Counted from the first letter of the stretch, positions 46,687-55,954 are shown. The stretch: DNA of 64,000 bases from Pontibacter litorisediminis (GCF_029360645.1 NZ_JARDUA010000001.1:1240001-1304000); one strand, 5' to 3'. The notes: a model not told the origin generated them from the letters alone. Numbers and translations: made by a program.

Positions 46687-49600
46687 TTAAAGTGTCACGT
46701 TCAGGCCTGTGGTGATGGTGCGCGGTAGCGCGAACCTGCCCACGTCGTTGCCACCCACTTCCGGGAAGGTGCCGCTGTAACCGGTAAAGTATACCAGGTT
46801 GGTGCCTGTTACATTCAGGCGCAGCCCCTGTATCTTGCCTTTCAGCACATTATCCAGAAACGCCTGCGGCACTTGGTAGCTCAACGTAACCTCACGCATG
46901 GCCAGGTAGTCACCCTTCTCATAGAAATTGGCGAAAGAGGTAGTGCTGCCGCCCGCATCCTGGAAGTAGTTTCGGCCAAAGTTAGCCCAGTAGTAGCGCG
47001 GCAGGGTGCCGTTCGGGTTCTCCGGGTGCCAGGTGTTGGTCACATCCACTGGCCCGTTCTGCGAGCCCTGCACCTGCGACAGGCCTCTGAGCTTGGACTG
47101 GTTCAGGATCATGTGCCCCAGGGCAAAGTCGAACTGCCCGTACAAGTTAAATCCTTTCCAGCTGAAGTTGGTGCCAAAGCCACCCTGCACGGTCGGCACG
47201 GTCCGGCCTACAAATACTCTGTCGCGGAAGTCAATGGTATCGTTCTGATCCAGGTCTCTCCAGCGGGCATCGCCCAAAAGCTTCACGGTCTTGTCGCGGT
47301 AAGGCAGGTAGGAGTTATACAGGTTCGCATCCGCCTCCAGGTCAGCTTCAGTCAGGTACAGGCCATCGTAGATCGGTGCCCAAATCTCATCCAGGCCAAC
47401 GCGCTCGCCTTCCTGCAGGCCACCAACGTGAATCACCTTGCCAGAGGCTGGGTCATATACCTGATAGGTGCCTTGTCTGTTTTTCTCCAGGCCGTTGTCT
47501 GGCAACTCCTTGGCGTAGTTTTTCACATGGAAGAAGTTCGCGCTCACGTCCCAGCTAAAGCCATCGGGCTGTGATGGGCGTACCACGTTGGCTCTTACCT
47601 CCAGCTCCACGCCCCGGTTCTGCAGCTGGCCCAGGTTTGTGGTAAAGCTGCTGTAGCCCGTCCAGCCAGGTATGCTCAGGGAGGTGATCTTGTCGTAGAT
47701 GTCGCGGATAAAGTAATCACCGATGAAGGTGATGCGGTTGTTGAACAGCCCCAGGTCCAAACCAAAGTTTAGCGAGGAGGCACGCTCCCACTTCAGGGCG
47801 GTGTTCAGCAGGAAATTAGGAGCAAAGCCAGCGTTGCCACCGTAGATGCCGGTGCCGCCGTAGGTGGCTGCCGTAGCAAAGTCATCCAGCGGGTCTATAC
47901 TTCCGTTCTGGCCCCAGCTTACACGCGGCTTAATGGTGCTGATGTAGTCGCTAAGGAAAGAGCTGGTGAAGAACGCCTCGTTGTGAAGGTTCCAGCCAGC
48001 CGATATACCCGGGAACAAGCCGTAACGGTTATCAGCCAGGCGTGAAGTACCGTCGTAACGCATGTTCACGTTCAGCAGGTAGCGCGAGTCGTAATCATAG
48101 GTCACGCGGCCAATGCCCGATACCAGGCGGTTCCAGGAGTAAAAGCCGGAGTATGGGATACCCACCGCCTCAGTAGAGGCTGACAGATATGGGATAAAGT
48201 CAGTGGAGGCACCACGCCCCGCAGCGCTAAACTGGTAAAAGCGGGCGTCAAAGAATTCACCGCCACCCAGTACGCTCAGGGTATGCTTGCCAAAGGTGTT
48301 ATCGTACTGCAGGAAGGCATTATACGAATGCTGGTTAGCCTGCGGCAGTGAGAAAGAAGCGTTTCTGGTATCTATGAAAGCGCCCCCGGTACCATTTTGG
48401 TAAGCCTTGGTAAAGCTTTCGCGGCTGGTGTAACGCATAAAGCCCGATGCCGAGGCCAGGAACTTAAGTTCCGGAAGCAGCTGGTACTCCAGGTTCAAGC
48501 TACCGGAGAAGCGCTGCTCCTCGTTTCTGTTGACGAACTTATCACGCAGGTACTCCGGGTTGCCCAGCGTGCCACCATCCACACCCGGCAGTATCTCTCC
48601 TGTCTCGTCATGTATAAAACGGGCGGTTGGGGCAATTCCCCCAAAGCGCTGTATCAAACCACCCGTCAGGCCGCCGCCGGCATCTGCCGTCAGGTAAGAA
48701 GGCGTGTTTTTATCATTGTAAGCCGACAGGTTCAAGCTTACTTTAAAGTCTTCGTTCACATCCAGGCCACCGTTAAAGTTCAGGTTGTAGCGCTTCAGCG
48801 AAGAGCCTATCACCATACCCACGTCTTTTACAGTTCCTAAACCAAGCGAGAAAGTACCCTTGTCGCCACCGCCCGAGAAGTTCAGGTAGTGCTCCTGCAG
48901 CGTGCTTTCCTGCAGAATCATGTCCTCCAGCTCCTGCTGCGTCGTAGCCAGGTACAGGATGCTGTCCATCTGACCTGGGTTGAACGGGTTCTTGTCCACC
49001 AGCAGGTTCCAGCGCGGGTCGTTGAGCAGTTGGCGGTTATTGCCGGACACCAATTGTGTGGAGTACTTGCCACTCGGCGACGTCCAGGCGGGGCTTACAG
49101 CCCAACCCCAGGAGCCGGTCAGTTGGTTACGGGCGTTATTTGCCTCCGCCGTGTTGTTGTCCTTCATGGCTGCTTCATACCTGCTGCCCAGGCCTCTTCG
49201 GTTCCAGAGGATATATTCTTCCGCACTCATGAAATCCACTGGGTTGCGGCGGATGTAGTTCTGGGCATGCTTCAGGCTATAAGTCACCTGAGAGCGCCCT
49301 TTCTTGCCTTTCTTTGTCGTGATCAGGATAACGCCGTTAGCGGCCCTTGCCCCATAAATAGCGGTGGAGGCAGCGTCCTTCAGCACGTTGATCGTCTCGA
49401 TGTCTTCTGAGTTGATGCCGTACAGCGAAGGGAAGATCACCCCGTCCACAATCACCAGCGGGGAGCCTGAGCCGTTGAAATTGGTACCACCCCGGAACGT
49501 GATGTTTGGCGTGGAGCCCGGCTGGCCAGAGGTTTGTTGCACGCGCAGGCCCGTTACCGTGCCCTGCAGCGCTGTGGCCACGTTGGTGCGTGGTGCCGAC

Positions 49601-50004
49601 TGCAGCACCTTGTCGTCTACGGTAGACACGGCGCCGGTCAGTGTTTCGCGGCTTTGCGTGCCGTAACCCACCACCACTACCTCATCCAGCTTTGCTGTAG
49701 ACGGCTTCAAGGCGATTTCCAGAGCTGCCGCAGCATTGCCTACAGTCACTTCGCGTGTTTCAAAACCAAGGTACCTTACTACCAGCACATCCCCTTCTGA
49801 TGCCCTGAGGCTAAATGCGCCTTCCACATCTGTCTGGGTGCCGCGGTCTGTCCCTTTCACGTTCACGCTTACACCAATCAGCGGCTGGCTGTTCTCAGAG
49901 GAAACAACCCGCCCGCTCACGGTAGAGTTCTGCGCATAGAGGTGAGGGCTAACAAGCAAGCTCAACCCCAGAAAGAGTAACATGAGTAAACGTTTGACAT
50001 TCAT
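46687..50004 (-). CDS. susC: SusC/RagA-family TonB-linked outer-membrane transporter (sialoglycan module)
   Basis: TonB-dependent importer heading the sialic acid gene run. Signal peptide about 1-24. Carboxypeptidase-regulatory-like domain about 28-108 (SGRVVSSENSQPLIGVSVNVKG), plug with VVVGYGTQSRETLTGAVSTVDD, LQGTVTGLRVQQTSGQPG and FRGGTNFNGSGSPLVIVDG, then the barrel to residue 1105. It has a recognisable promoter: on the minus strand TTTG (50070-50067), a 19-base spacer and TACCTTTA (50047-50040). A 17-bp palindrome sits just downstream, where a repressor would block initiation. The divergent gene is a GntR-type regulator, so sialic-acid-responsive repression is likely. Confidence 0.94.
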   Translation of the reverse strand: MNVKRLLMLLFLGLSLLVSPHLYAQNSTVSGRVVSSENSQPLIGVSVNVKGTDRGTQTDVEGAFSLRASEGDVLVVRYLGFETREVTVGNAAAALEIALKPSTAKLDEVVVVGYGTQSRETLTGAVSTVDDKVLQSAPRTNVATALQGTVTGLRVQQTSGQPGSTPNITFRGGTNFNGSGSPLVIVDGVIFPSLYGINSEDIETINVLKDAASTAIYGARAANGVILITTKKGKKGRSQVTYSLKHAQNYIRRNPVDFMSAEEYILWNRRGLGSRYEAAMKDNNTAEANNARNQLTGSWGWAVSPAWTSPSGKYSTQLVSGNNRQLLNDPRWNLLVDKNPFNPGQMDSILYLATTQQELEDMILQESTLQEHYLNFSGGGDKGTFSLGLGTVKDVGMVIGSSLKRYNLNFNGGLDVNEDFKVSLNLSAYNDKNTPSYLTADAGGGLTGGLIQRFGGIAPTARFIHDETGEILPGVDGGTLGNPEYLRDKFVNRNEEQRFSGSLNLEYQLLPELKFLASASGFMRYTSRESFTKAYQNGTGGAFIDTRNASFSLPQANQHSYNAFLQYDNTFGKHTLSVLGGGEFFDARFYQFSAAGRGASTDFIPYLSASTEAVGIPYSGFYSWNRLVSGIGRVTYDYDSRYLLNVNMRYDGTSRLADNRYGLFPGISAGWNLHNEAFFTSSFLSDYISTIKPRVSWGQNGSIDPLDDFATAATYGGTGIYGGNAGFAPNFLLNTALKWERASSLNFGLDLGLFNNRITFIGDYFIRDIYDKITSLSIPGWTGYSSFTTNLGQLQNRGVELEVRANVVRPSQPDGFSWDVSANFFHVKNYAKELPDNGLEKNRQGTYQVYDPASGKVIHVGGLQEGERVGLDEIWAPIYDGLYLTEADLEADANLYNSYLPYRDKTVKLLGDARWRDLDQNDTIDFRDRVFVGRTVPTVQGGFGTNFSWKGFNLYGQFDFALGHMILNQSKLRGLSQVQGSQNGPVDVTNTWHPENPNGTLPRYYWANFGRNYFQDAGGSTTSFANFYEKGDYLAMREVTLSYQVPQAFLDNVLKGKIQGLRLNVTGTNLVYFTGYSGTFPEVGGNDVGRFALPRTITTGLNVTL

Positions 50005-50023
50005 ATAAATTGGGTTTAAATGA

Positions 50024-50040
50024 ATTATGTATTACATAAT
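50024..50040. promoter_or_regulatory. 17-bp perfect palindromic operator, GntR/FCD type
   Basis: ATTATGTA-T-TACATAAT is a perfect 8-bp inverted repeat around one base, with the GT-N-AC core spacing typical of FadR/FCD-subfamily sites. It directly abuts the minus-strand TACCTTTA promoter box of susC at 50040-50047, so it covers the expected transcription start. A second copy matching 13 of 17 bases is at 50147-50163 in front of the divergent regulator. Confidence 0.75.
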
Positions 50041-50070
50041 AAAGGTATTTTTGTTTTTCTGGTTTTCAAA
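50040..50070 (-). promoter_or_regulatory. Bacteroidota-type promoter of the proximal susC
   Basis: On the minus strand, TTTG at 50070-50067 is followed by 19 bases and TACCTTTA at 50047-50040. This fits the -33 TTTG / -7 TAnnTTTG pattern of Bacteroidota primary promoters, with one mismatch in the last base. The 5' leader to the susC ATG would be about 30 nt. Confidence 0.65.
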
Positions 50071-50074
50071 ACAT

Positions 50075-50109
50075 TTTGATAACTTTTTCATTAAGATTGA
50101 ATAACTTTA
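50075..50109 (+). promoter_or_regulatory. Possible promoter of the GntR-type regulator
   Basis: TTTG at 50075-50078 and TAACTTTA at 50102-50109 with a 23-base spacer, slightly longer than usual. It would give a leader of roughly 50 nt that contains the second operator copy at 50147-50163. Confidence 0.4.
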
Positions 50110-50146
50110 TATTAATTCTTTTGCAGAATTGGTTTAACCAGGCAGT

Positions 50147-50163
50147 AATAAGTAATACATAGA
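50147..50163. promoter_or_regulatory. Second operator copy, in front of the GntR-type gene
   Basis: Read on the minus strand as TCTATGTATTACTTATT, it matches the perfect palindrome at 50024-50040 in 13 of 17 positions, including the central TATGTATTAC. It ends 3 bases before the regulator's ATG, over the expected ribosome-binding region, which suggests autorepression. Confidence 0.6.
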
Positions 50164-50166
50164 TGA

Positions 50167-50868
50167 ATGGAAAACGCCTTTGATAAGATAAAGACCATTG
50201 ATACCAGCTCGCTGGTAGACAAAGTGGAGATGAACTTGATTGAGCTGCTCGTGCAGCAAAACCTGAAAGTGGGAGACGCTATACCCAAAGAGATAGAGCT
50301 CGCCGCTAACCTGGGCGTAAGCCGCACCGTGATCCGGGAGGCACTGCTGCGCCTGCGCCTGATCGGCCTGATCGAATCGAAGAAGCACCGGGGTGCCGTG
50401 ATCACCAACCCAGACCTCCTGGCCATGTTAGAGAAGCGCCTCATCCCTCAGGTGCTCGACAACGCCACCCTGCGGGAAGTGTTCGAGCTGCGCCTGGTGC
50501 TCGAGATAGGCATGGCCGACTTTATTATGGAGCGGGTAACGAAACAGGACATTGAGGAACTGAAGGAAATCGTGGCCAATGAGCCCGACCTGTCGGACAC
50601 GACTTATTTCCAGATACAGCACGAGATCGCCTTCCACGGCAAGCTCTACGAAATCTCCGGCAACACCACCTTAAAGAAGTTCCAGAACATGCTGCTGCCC
50701 GTTTTTGACTACGTCCACCGCAGCGGTCTGCTGACAAAGGAAACGCCGATACGCAAATTCGTCTCTCACAAAGGCCTGGTAGATATTATTGAGCATGGTT
50801 CGGCGGAGATGTTCCGCAACGGCATGCGTAACCACCTGGATAACCATTTCGCCAGGATTCTGACCTAG
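50167..50868 (+). CDS. GntR-family (FadR/FCD) transcriptional regulator, probable sialic acid regulator
   Basis: N-terminal winged helix about 15-80 (IPKEIELAANLGVSRTVIREALLRLRLIGLIESKKHRG) and a C-terminal FCD ligand-binding domain about 85-225. Candidate metal/ligand His residues are H157 (IAFHGKLYE), H201 (FVSHKGLVD) and H223 (GMRNHLDNH). 233 residues is standard. It is the only gene of the glycan region on the plus strand and is divergent from susC. The shared 162-bp gap contains two copies of one operator. NanR of E. coli belongs to the same FCD subfamily, which supports a role as a sialic-acid-relieved repressor; the effector is inferred. An overlapping out-of-frame ATG at 50163 is not used. 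Confidence 0.9.
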   Translation: MENAFDKIKTIDTSSLVDKVEMNLIELLVQQNLKVGDAIPKEIELAANLGVSRTVIREALLRLRLIGLIESKKHRGAVITNPDLLAMLEKRLIPQVLDNATLREVFELRLVLEIGMADFIMERVTKQDIEELKEIVANEPDLSDTTYFQIQHEIAFHGKLYEISGNTTLKKFQNMLLPVFDYVHRSGLLTKETPIRKFVSHKGLVDIIEHGSAEMFRNGMRNHLDNHFARILT

Positions 50869-50940
50869 TACCCGCTCCACTGCCTGAACAGGCAGAGGCA
50901 CTGAAAGAGCAATGCCGTGGCGCTTACGGTAAAGGAGTAA

Positions 50941-50997
50941 GGCATAAAAAAGGACAAGGCCTGCTGATGATCAGCAGGCCTTGTCCTTTTTTATGCC
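50941..50997. terminator. Perfect 57-nt bidirectional terminator
   Basis: A 28-base arm (GGCATAAAAAAGGACAAGGC and eight more) repeats exactly in reverse complement around a single G at 50969. The A/T tracts flank the GC-rich stem on both sides, so it can end transcription from the GntR gene on the plus strand and from the DUF808 gene on the minus strand. Confidence 0.9.
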
Positions 50998-51042
50998 CCG
51001 TTGGGCACTACCCGTAGGCTTGTTCTGTAACAGGCAAGCTTG

Positions 51043-51987
51043 TTAGTGTGCTGCTTTCTCTGCCGACCCCTTCCATACACGGCTCACCAGCGACACCAGC
51101 TTTGCAATAACGGCTCCTAACAACACTCCGCCTATAGCCAGTATAATTACCTTGGCCAGCCAGGCAAGCGCAGGCACCCCCGAAAGGGCATGCTCCAGGC
51201 TTTCCAGCGGATGATGCAGAAAAGGCAGACCATGTGCGATGATCTCTGCCCCTACCCACAGCATAGCGGCGGTACCGACATAGCCAAGTATGGTCAGGAA
51301 CTTGGGCATGGATTTCACGATGCCGCGCCCGATCTTCCGGGTAGTCGGGTGGTATTTCTCCTGGGCCAGGTGCACCCCTATGTCATCGGCTTTTACAACC
51401 AGGGCTACAAAGCCGTAAACAGCAATTGTGATAAAAACGGCCACGGTAAAAAGCACCACGATCTGGTTCATCAAGGGGCTATCGGTTACTGTGGCGTAGG
51501 CAATGGCCATGATCTCTGCGGAAAGTATGAAGTCTGTACGCACGGCACTACCTACCCGCTCCTTCTCCAGCTCTTGCGGGGTAATCACCTTCATGCCTTC
51601 TGCCGGTTGGTCCTGAGGGGCGTGGGCACTTTTGCTGAACATGGAGTGCACCTTCTCATAGCCCTCGAAGCACAAAAAGGCCCCTCCTACCATCAGCAGG
51701 TAAGGTATCACGGCCGGGGCCAGGTAACCAAGCAGCAATGCAAGCGGGCCAAGAAAGACAGCCTTGTTAATCAGCGACCTTTTAGCGATCTGGAAGATGA
51801 TGGAGAGCTCCCGCTTAGGATCCAGCCCCACCACATACTTCGGGGTTACCGCCGTATCATCGATCACAATCCCGGAAACTTTCCCGGTTGTTTTCGCCAC
51901 CTGTGTCGGGACGTCATCCAGGCTCGCCGCGCTCACCTTTACGAGCGCTGACACATCATCTAGTAGGGCAAGAAGACCTGTCGCCAT
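51043..51987 (-). CDS. DUF808 (YedI-like) inner-membrane protein
   Basis: Matches the YedI/DUF808 family from its first residues: MATGLLALLDDVSALVKVSAASLDDV and VDDTAVTPKYV-type TGKVSGIVIDDTAVTPKYVVG, then KRELSIIFQIAKRSLINK. About eight hydrophobic segments follow (for example PLALLLGYLAPAVIPYLLMVGGAFLCFEG at about 81-110 and LVALFTVAVFITIAVYGFVALVV at about 175-197). 314 residues. The family has no established function. It is monocistronic, ending at the shared terminator and with 336 bp of non-coding sequence upstream; it seems unrelated to the glycan locus. Confidence 0.88.
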   Translation of the reverse strand: MATGLLALLDDVSALVKVSAASLDDVPTQVAKTTGKVSGIVIDDTAVTPKYVVGLDPKRELSIIFQIAKRSLINKAVFLGPLALLLGYLAPAVIPYLLMVGGAFLCFEGYEKVHSMFSKSAHAPQDQPAEGMKVITPQELEKERVGSAVRTDFILSAEIMAIAYATVTDSPLMNQIVVLFTVAVFITIAVYGFVALVVKADDIGVHLAQEKYHPTTRKIGRGIVKSMPKFLTILGYVGTAAMLWVGAEIIAHGLPFLHHPLESLEHALSGVPALAWLAKVIILAIGGVLLGAVIAKLVSLVSRVWKGSAEKAAH

Positions 51988-52323
51988 ATTTTAGTTTTAG
52001 AGTTTAGGTATTACTTAGCTTGTACTGCTTATCCTTTCCCAGATTAACAGCGAAAGCGTTCTTTTACACGATCCTAAAGATAAGCCAAAGAAGTTGGATC
52101 GCAATCAATGCTACTTGTAACGTAGAAAAATTAAGATGCGCTGTATCAGGCGGAGAATTGTGAGAGGCGAAGCCCACAAAGTGCTCCCTCATAAGTATGA
52201 GCCGATTGACAGCCCCTGGGTGCAGACACAGGATAAGAGGCTTTATGCTGGGCCGTGTGCGGAAACGACAAAATGCCGTTGGCATGCAAAACGATTAGGA
52301 GGTACGATCTGCGCCTAAGCCTG
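51988..52323. other. 336-bp gap, nothing recognised
   Basis: Short open frames exist on both strands (about 60-73 codons) but lack signal, membrane or family features and show no ribosome-binding or coupling context. No hairpin, tRNA or repeat module was found. It presumably carries the DUF808 promoter and the 3' end of the TspO-like transcript. Confidence 0.35.
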
Positions 52324-53127
52324 TTAGAACACGCTCTTCAGGCTGCCTATACTTCTGGAAAAGACAAGCACCACCACCAGGGCTACCAAGGCCAGGCCAA
52401 CCCAGGCGGCAACAATGATCTGCGGGCTTGCCTCTGCATGGAGGTCGCGGTGCTTTAGAATGATCCCGTATAGCGCCCACACCCCCACCAGCCCCACAAC
52501 AGGGTTTGACCTGGCGATGACTACAAACATAATAAGGAGCGTGGCCCCTGCTACCATTATCATGGCCCAAAGCCCCTCGCTCAAACCAAAGCCGCCCCAA
52601 CCGACACCCACCAAGGTAGCGCTGCTATTGGCAACCGTGGCAATGATGATCCAGCCAAAGTATAAACTGAGTGGCACCTGCGTAAACCATCGCGAGGCGG
52701 CAGAACGGCCAGCGTCAAAAATGCCCAGCCGCAGGTGCATCGCCAGCAGTGTGGCCAGCTGGATAAGTATAAGCACCACCGACAGCACCAGCCACTCGTT
52801 TACCCAGGCAAGGGTCCACGCACCGGTTGCCAGGTTGTTTAACACGAATAAGTAGCCTACTCGCTGCAGGTCTTCATTTGCTTCATGCCCGGCCGGCTCT
52901 TTATAAGCTTTGATCAGGTGGTAGATGCAGAAGGCGGAGAGCGCCAGGTAAATCAAACCCCAGATCGAGAAAGTGATGCCTGCCGGCGTAAACAGCGTTG
53001 GGTACTTGTCCGACACATCGCCAATGGTCTGGTTGTTGAAAAGCTTCAGCTGCGTTAGCTGCGACGGCACCAGGTGCACCAGAAAGAAAAGGGCGTTCAG
53101 TACGGCCAGCGTTTTTACATTTTTCAT
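52324..53127 (-). CDS. TspO/MBR-type tryptophan-rich membrane protein (long form)
   Basis: Polytopic membrane protein with the family segment YPTLFTPAGITFSIWGLIYLAL (about 43-64) and scattered conserved Trp (WTLAWVNEWLVL, SRWFTQVPLSLYFGWIIIATVAN). About seven hydrophobic stretches are seen. At 267 residues it belongs to the longer bacterial tryptophan-rich sensory group rather than the ~160-residue TspO core. TspO proteins bind tetrapyrroles and affect stress responses; the function of this long group is not established. It is 41 bp downstream of the TonB receptor gene, so co-transcription is possible. Confidence 0.75.
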   Translation of the reverse strand: MKNVKTLAVLNALFFLVHLVPSQLTQLKLFNNQTIGDVSDKYPTLFTPAGITFSIWGLIYLALSAFCIYHLIKAYKEPAGHEANEDLQRVGYLFVLNNLATGAWTLAWVNEWLVLSVVLILIQLATLLAMHLRLGIFDAGRSAASRWFTQVPLSLYFGWIIIATVANSSATLVGVGWGGFGLSEGLWAMIMVAGATLLIMFVVIARSNPVVGLVGVWALYGIILKHRDLHAEASPQIIVAAWVGLALVALVVVLVFSRSIGSLKSVF

Positions 53128-53168
53128 AGTTGGGCGATTTTCCAGGAATTCATACTTTACGCAGGCTA

Positions 53169-55616
53169 CTAGAATTCAACCATGAAGCCCAGCGTGGGCA
53201 CCAGGTTGCCGTCGTTGTTTTCCAGAATAACCGGGATGGCGTTGCTGCCGTCCAGGCGTAGCGGGTCGCCGTCCGTCGTGGCAAAGCCGGTGTTGTCTTC
53301 GTTGCGCTGGAAAGTATAGCGGTCGAAGCCGGGGGTGTTGCTGGAGAGTATGTTGGCCACATCCAGGAACAGGTCCAGGGTAACGCGGCGGAAGTTCCAC
53401 TTCTTGTCGATACGCACATCAAGCTGGCTGAAAGGCTGCAGGCGCTCAGAATTCAGCTGGCTGTAGTCCAGAATGCCTACCCCGAGCGAGGCATAGTTCC
53501 TGCGGGAGGCCTCCAGGTCGAAGGGTGTGGCAGGCGCTCCGCCGGCATACCTGTACTTGGCCCCGAACTCCCAGTTGCGCGGCAGCTTCTTGCCCAGCAA
53601 GCCCGACACCAGGTGGCGGTAGTCCCAGGCGCTGGAAACGTAGCGGCCATCCAGCCCGGCAAACTCACTCACCACATAAGTATAGGACAGCACGGAGAAC
53701 ACCGTGCCTGTCAGCTTTTTCTGCAGATAGAACTCTGCCCCGTAAGCCCTGCCTTTGCCGTTTGTCACGACCGCCTCGTTGCCGATCGCCCCAAAATCAC
53801 CTCCCTGGTTTGCCAGCGAAATGCCGTCCCGGATAGACACCGGGTAGTTGCTGTAGTCTTTGTAAAAAGCCTCCAGGGTAAAGCGCAGGTCCTGGCGCGG
53901 CAGAAACTCGGTGCCCAGCACATAATGAATGGCCCGGATATAATCAGCCTGCTTGTTCAGGTACCTGCCATCCTGCTGGTAACCTAAAACGGTGTAAGTT
54001 GGGAGTTTGTAATAAATTCCGGAGGAGGCGTTGACAGTCCATTTATCATTGAGCAAGTAGGAAATGGCCAGGCGCGGCGAGAGCGTTTCCAGCGGATTAT
54101 TGCCATCCTCTGTAAAGGAGTTCATGTCGGTACGCACCCCCAGCGACAGCCCCAGTTTGTTGTCCAGCACCGATCGCGAGACCTGCCCAAACGCCCCGTA
54201 CCGGAAAAAGTCCAGGTCTGAGTTATAGTCCAGCGTCACGCCCGGCTGCACGAGGTTGTTCGCTTCGTCGCGCAGCTCTTTGCGGATCACGCTAAAAATG
54301 TCGTTGGTGAACTGCACGTACTGCCCCGACACCCCATAGGCATAGCGCCAACCATTTTTATACTTGTTCACGTCCAGGCGCAGTTTGTTTTCTGTTTCGC
54401 GGGAGCTGGTGTTCAGCGTAAACACACGGTTTTCTCCTTCCTCGGCCGCTTCATACTTGATCAGGGAATTGTCGAAGGCATTGCGGCTCAGGGCCAGGTT
54501 CACATAGCCGTCGTTCACGAGCCTTTTCACGGCCACGCCGTTGGTGTAGTTCCACTGGTTGATGTAGGGTGTGGAGCGCAGGATATACTCGTTCTCCGGC
54601 GTGCTTTCGCGCGGCACCCCAAAGGAGAAATCATCAATGGCCCCTACGCCAATAAAAGAGAGGGAGGTTTTGTCGTTCAGCTTGTGGTCTACTTTGTACT
54701 GGAAATCCCAATAGTTCGGGCGAATGGGCAGGTCGAGCAACTTGAAGAGGAACTGCAGGTAGGACCTCCGGGCAGATACCAGGTAAGTCGTTTTTTCCCC
54801 CACAGGTCCTTCCAGGGTGGTGGCAAACTCTGAGCCGCTTAGCCGCACATTGCCTGAGAAACGCTCAGGGTTGCCGTAGCGCTGCCGGAACTCAAACACC
54901 GAGGCCAGGGCATTGTCGTAGCGGGCATCGAAAGCTGAGGAGCTTAATTTAAGGTCCTCTATAAACGACACGTTCAGGATGCCCGTGGCCCCACCGGCGC
55001 TGCCCTGCGTGGTGAAGTGGTTGATGAGCGGAATTTCAATACCGTCTAGGTAGTACACGTTTTCGCTCGGGGCGCCCCCGCGTATGATCAGGTCGTTGCG
55101 GCTGCCGCCCCCGGTACCGTTGGTGGCCACGCCTGGCAGCACCTGCACTACCTTGGAGATATCGAAGTTGCCGCCCGGGTTGCTACGGATCTCCTCGGTC
55201 GTCAGGCTTTGCACCGACAGCGGCGTGACCAAGTCTGCCACAGCGGCGCTCTGCCGGCGGTTAGCTACCACCTCTACCTGCTGCAGCTCGCTGGCGGCGG
55301 GCGCCAACTCGAAGTTGAGGATCTGCACGTTGCCCACCGTCACGTTTACGTTAAACCTGGACTGCGGCTGATAGCCGACGTAGGAACTCTGCACCGTGTA
55401 ACTCCCTACCGGTATGCCTTCGATCCTGAAAGCGCCATTCTCGTTTGTTACAGTCCCAAACTGGCTGCCCGTTACCTGCACCGACACCCCAATCAGCGGC
55501 TCCTGGGTGTTGCGGTCGCGCACTGTGCCGGTTATGATGCCGGCCTGAGCAAGGACAAGCGTCGGCATAAGGAATGCGAGTAAAAGTATAAGTCTCATGG
55601 GTATGGGTGGCTTCAA
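53169..55616 (-). CDS. TonB-dependent receptor with carboxypeptidase-regulatory-like domain (non-SusC)
   Basis: Outer-membrane TonB-dependent receptor. Signal peptide about 1-23. Regulatory-like domain about 25-105 (GTVRDRNTQEPLIGVSVQVTG). The plug has VVANRRQSAAVADLVTPLSVQSL, NFDISKVVQVLPGVATNGTGG and LIIRGGAPSENVYYLDGIEIP, with the GxSRNDLIIRGG-type core. A barrel of about 600 residues ends in FMVEF, with an aromatic last residue. The 815-residue length and absence of a SusD neighbour separate it from the SusC family; relatives take up siderophores, cobalamin or other ligands, and none can be chosen here. Confidence 0.88.
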   Translation of the reverse strand: MKPPIPMRLILLLAFLMPTLVLAQAGIITGTVRDRNTQEPLIGVSVQVTGSQFGTVTNENGAFRIEGIPVGSYTVQSSYVGYQPQSRFNVNVTVGNVQILNFELAPAASELQQVEVVANRRQSAAVADLVTPLSVQSLTTEEIRSNPGGNFDISKVVQVLPGVATNGTGGGSRNDLIIRGGAPSENVYYLDGIEIPLINHFTTQGSAGGATGILNVSFIEDLKLSSSAFDARYDNALASVFEFRQRYGNPERFSGNVRLSGSEFATTLEGPVGEKTTYLVSARRSYLQFLFKLLDLPIRPNYWDFQYKVDHKLNDKTSLSFIGVGAIDDFSFGVPRESTPENEYILRSTPYINQWNYTNGVAVKRLVNDGYVNLALSRNAFDNSLIKYEAAEEGENRVFTLNTSSRETENKLRLDVNKYKNGWRYAYGVSGQYVQFTNDIFSVIRKELRDEANNLVQPGVTLDYNSDLDFFRYGAFGQVSRSVLDNKLGLSLGVRTDMNSFTEDGNNPLETLSPRLAISYLLNDKWTVNASSGIYYKLPTYTVLGYQQDGRYLNKQADYIRAIHYVLGTEFLPRQDLRFTLEAFYKDYSNYPVSIRDGISLANQGGDFGAIGNEAVVTNGKGRAYGAEFYLQKKLTGTVFSVLSYTYVVSEFAGLDGRYVSSAWDYRHLVSGLLGKKLPRNWEFGAKYRYAGGAPATPFDLEASRRNYASLGVGILDYSQLNSERLQPFSQLDVRIDKKWNFRRVTLDLFLDVANILSSNTPGFDRYTFQRNEDNTGFATTDGDPLRLDGSNAIPVILENNDGNLVPTLGFMVEF

Positions 55617-55918
55617 ATAATGCTCGTATTACAGGCTTCCTGCCAAAATGTTTGGAGCTGCCACGAAAACGCGATCCTCAACGCGCAACTTATGCCTTGC
55701 CCCTGTTTGAAGGGGAAAATCAAGCACACTGGGGGTTATCTTAAAAGCACCCTAAAACAGCAGGTTGTAGTTGAAATGACTAGGCTAGCTACTATCCATT
55801 TCTACCGTGCCACATTTTTTTCCTATCAAAAGCAGAAGCTGGAAGCACGAAGGTCAAGTGAGGTTGTGGGGAGTACTACTTTTTGAGCTGCTAAGAGCCT
55901 TCAGCAACTGACGGGTAT
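55617..55918. other. Boundary gap before the mobile element
   Basis: About 300 bp between the TonB receptor start and the terminator of the integrase gene. One frame is open for 88 codons on the plus strand but has no recognisable feature. The left end (attachment site) of the integrated element should lie in this gap or just after it; no tRNA gene was recognised as a target. The TATACTT word is absent from here to 61898. Confidence 0.4.
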
Positions 55919-55954
55919 AAAAAAAGCACTTACAAGTTTATCCTGTAAGTGCTT
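55919..55954 (-). terminator. Terminator of the integrase gene
   Basis: Perfect 11-bp stem AAGCACTTACA (55924-55934) / TGTAAGTGCTT (55944-55954) with a 9-nt loop, followed on the minus strand by a T tract. It lies about 130 bp past the integrase stop. A further small palindrome, CTTGATCATCAAG, is at 55952-55964. Confidence 0.8.

Noticed and set aside
52064..52318. Short open frames on both strands in the gap after the DUF808 gene
   Set aside because: No family, membrane or signal features and no ribosome-binding context.
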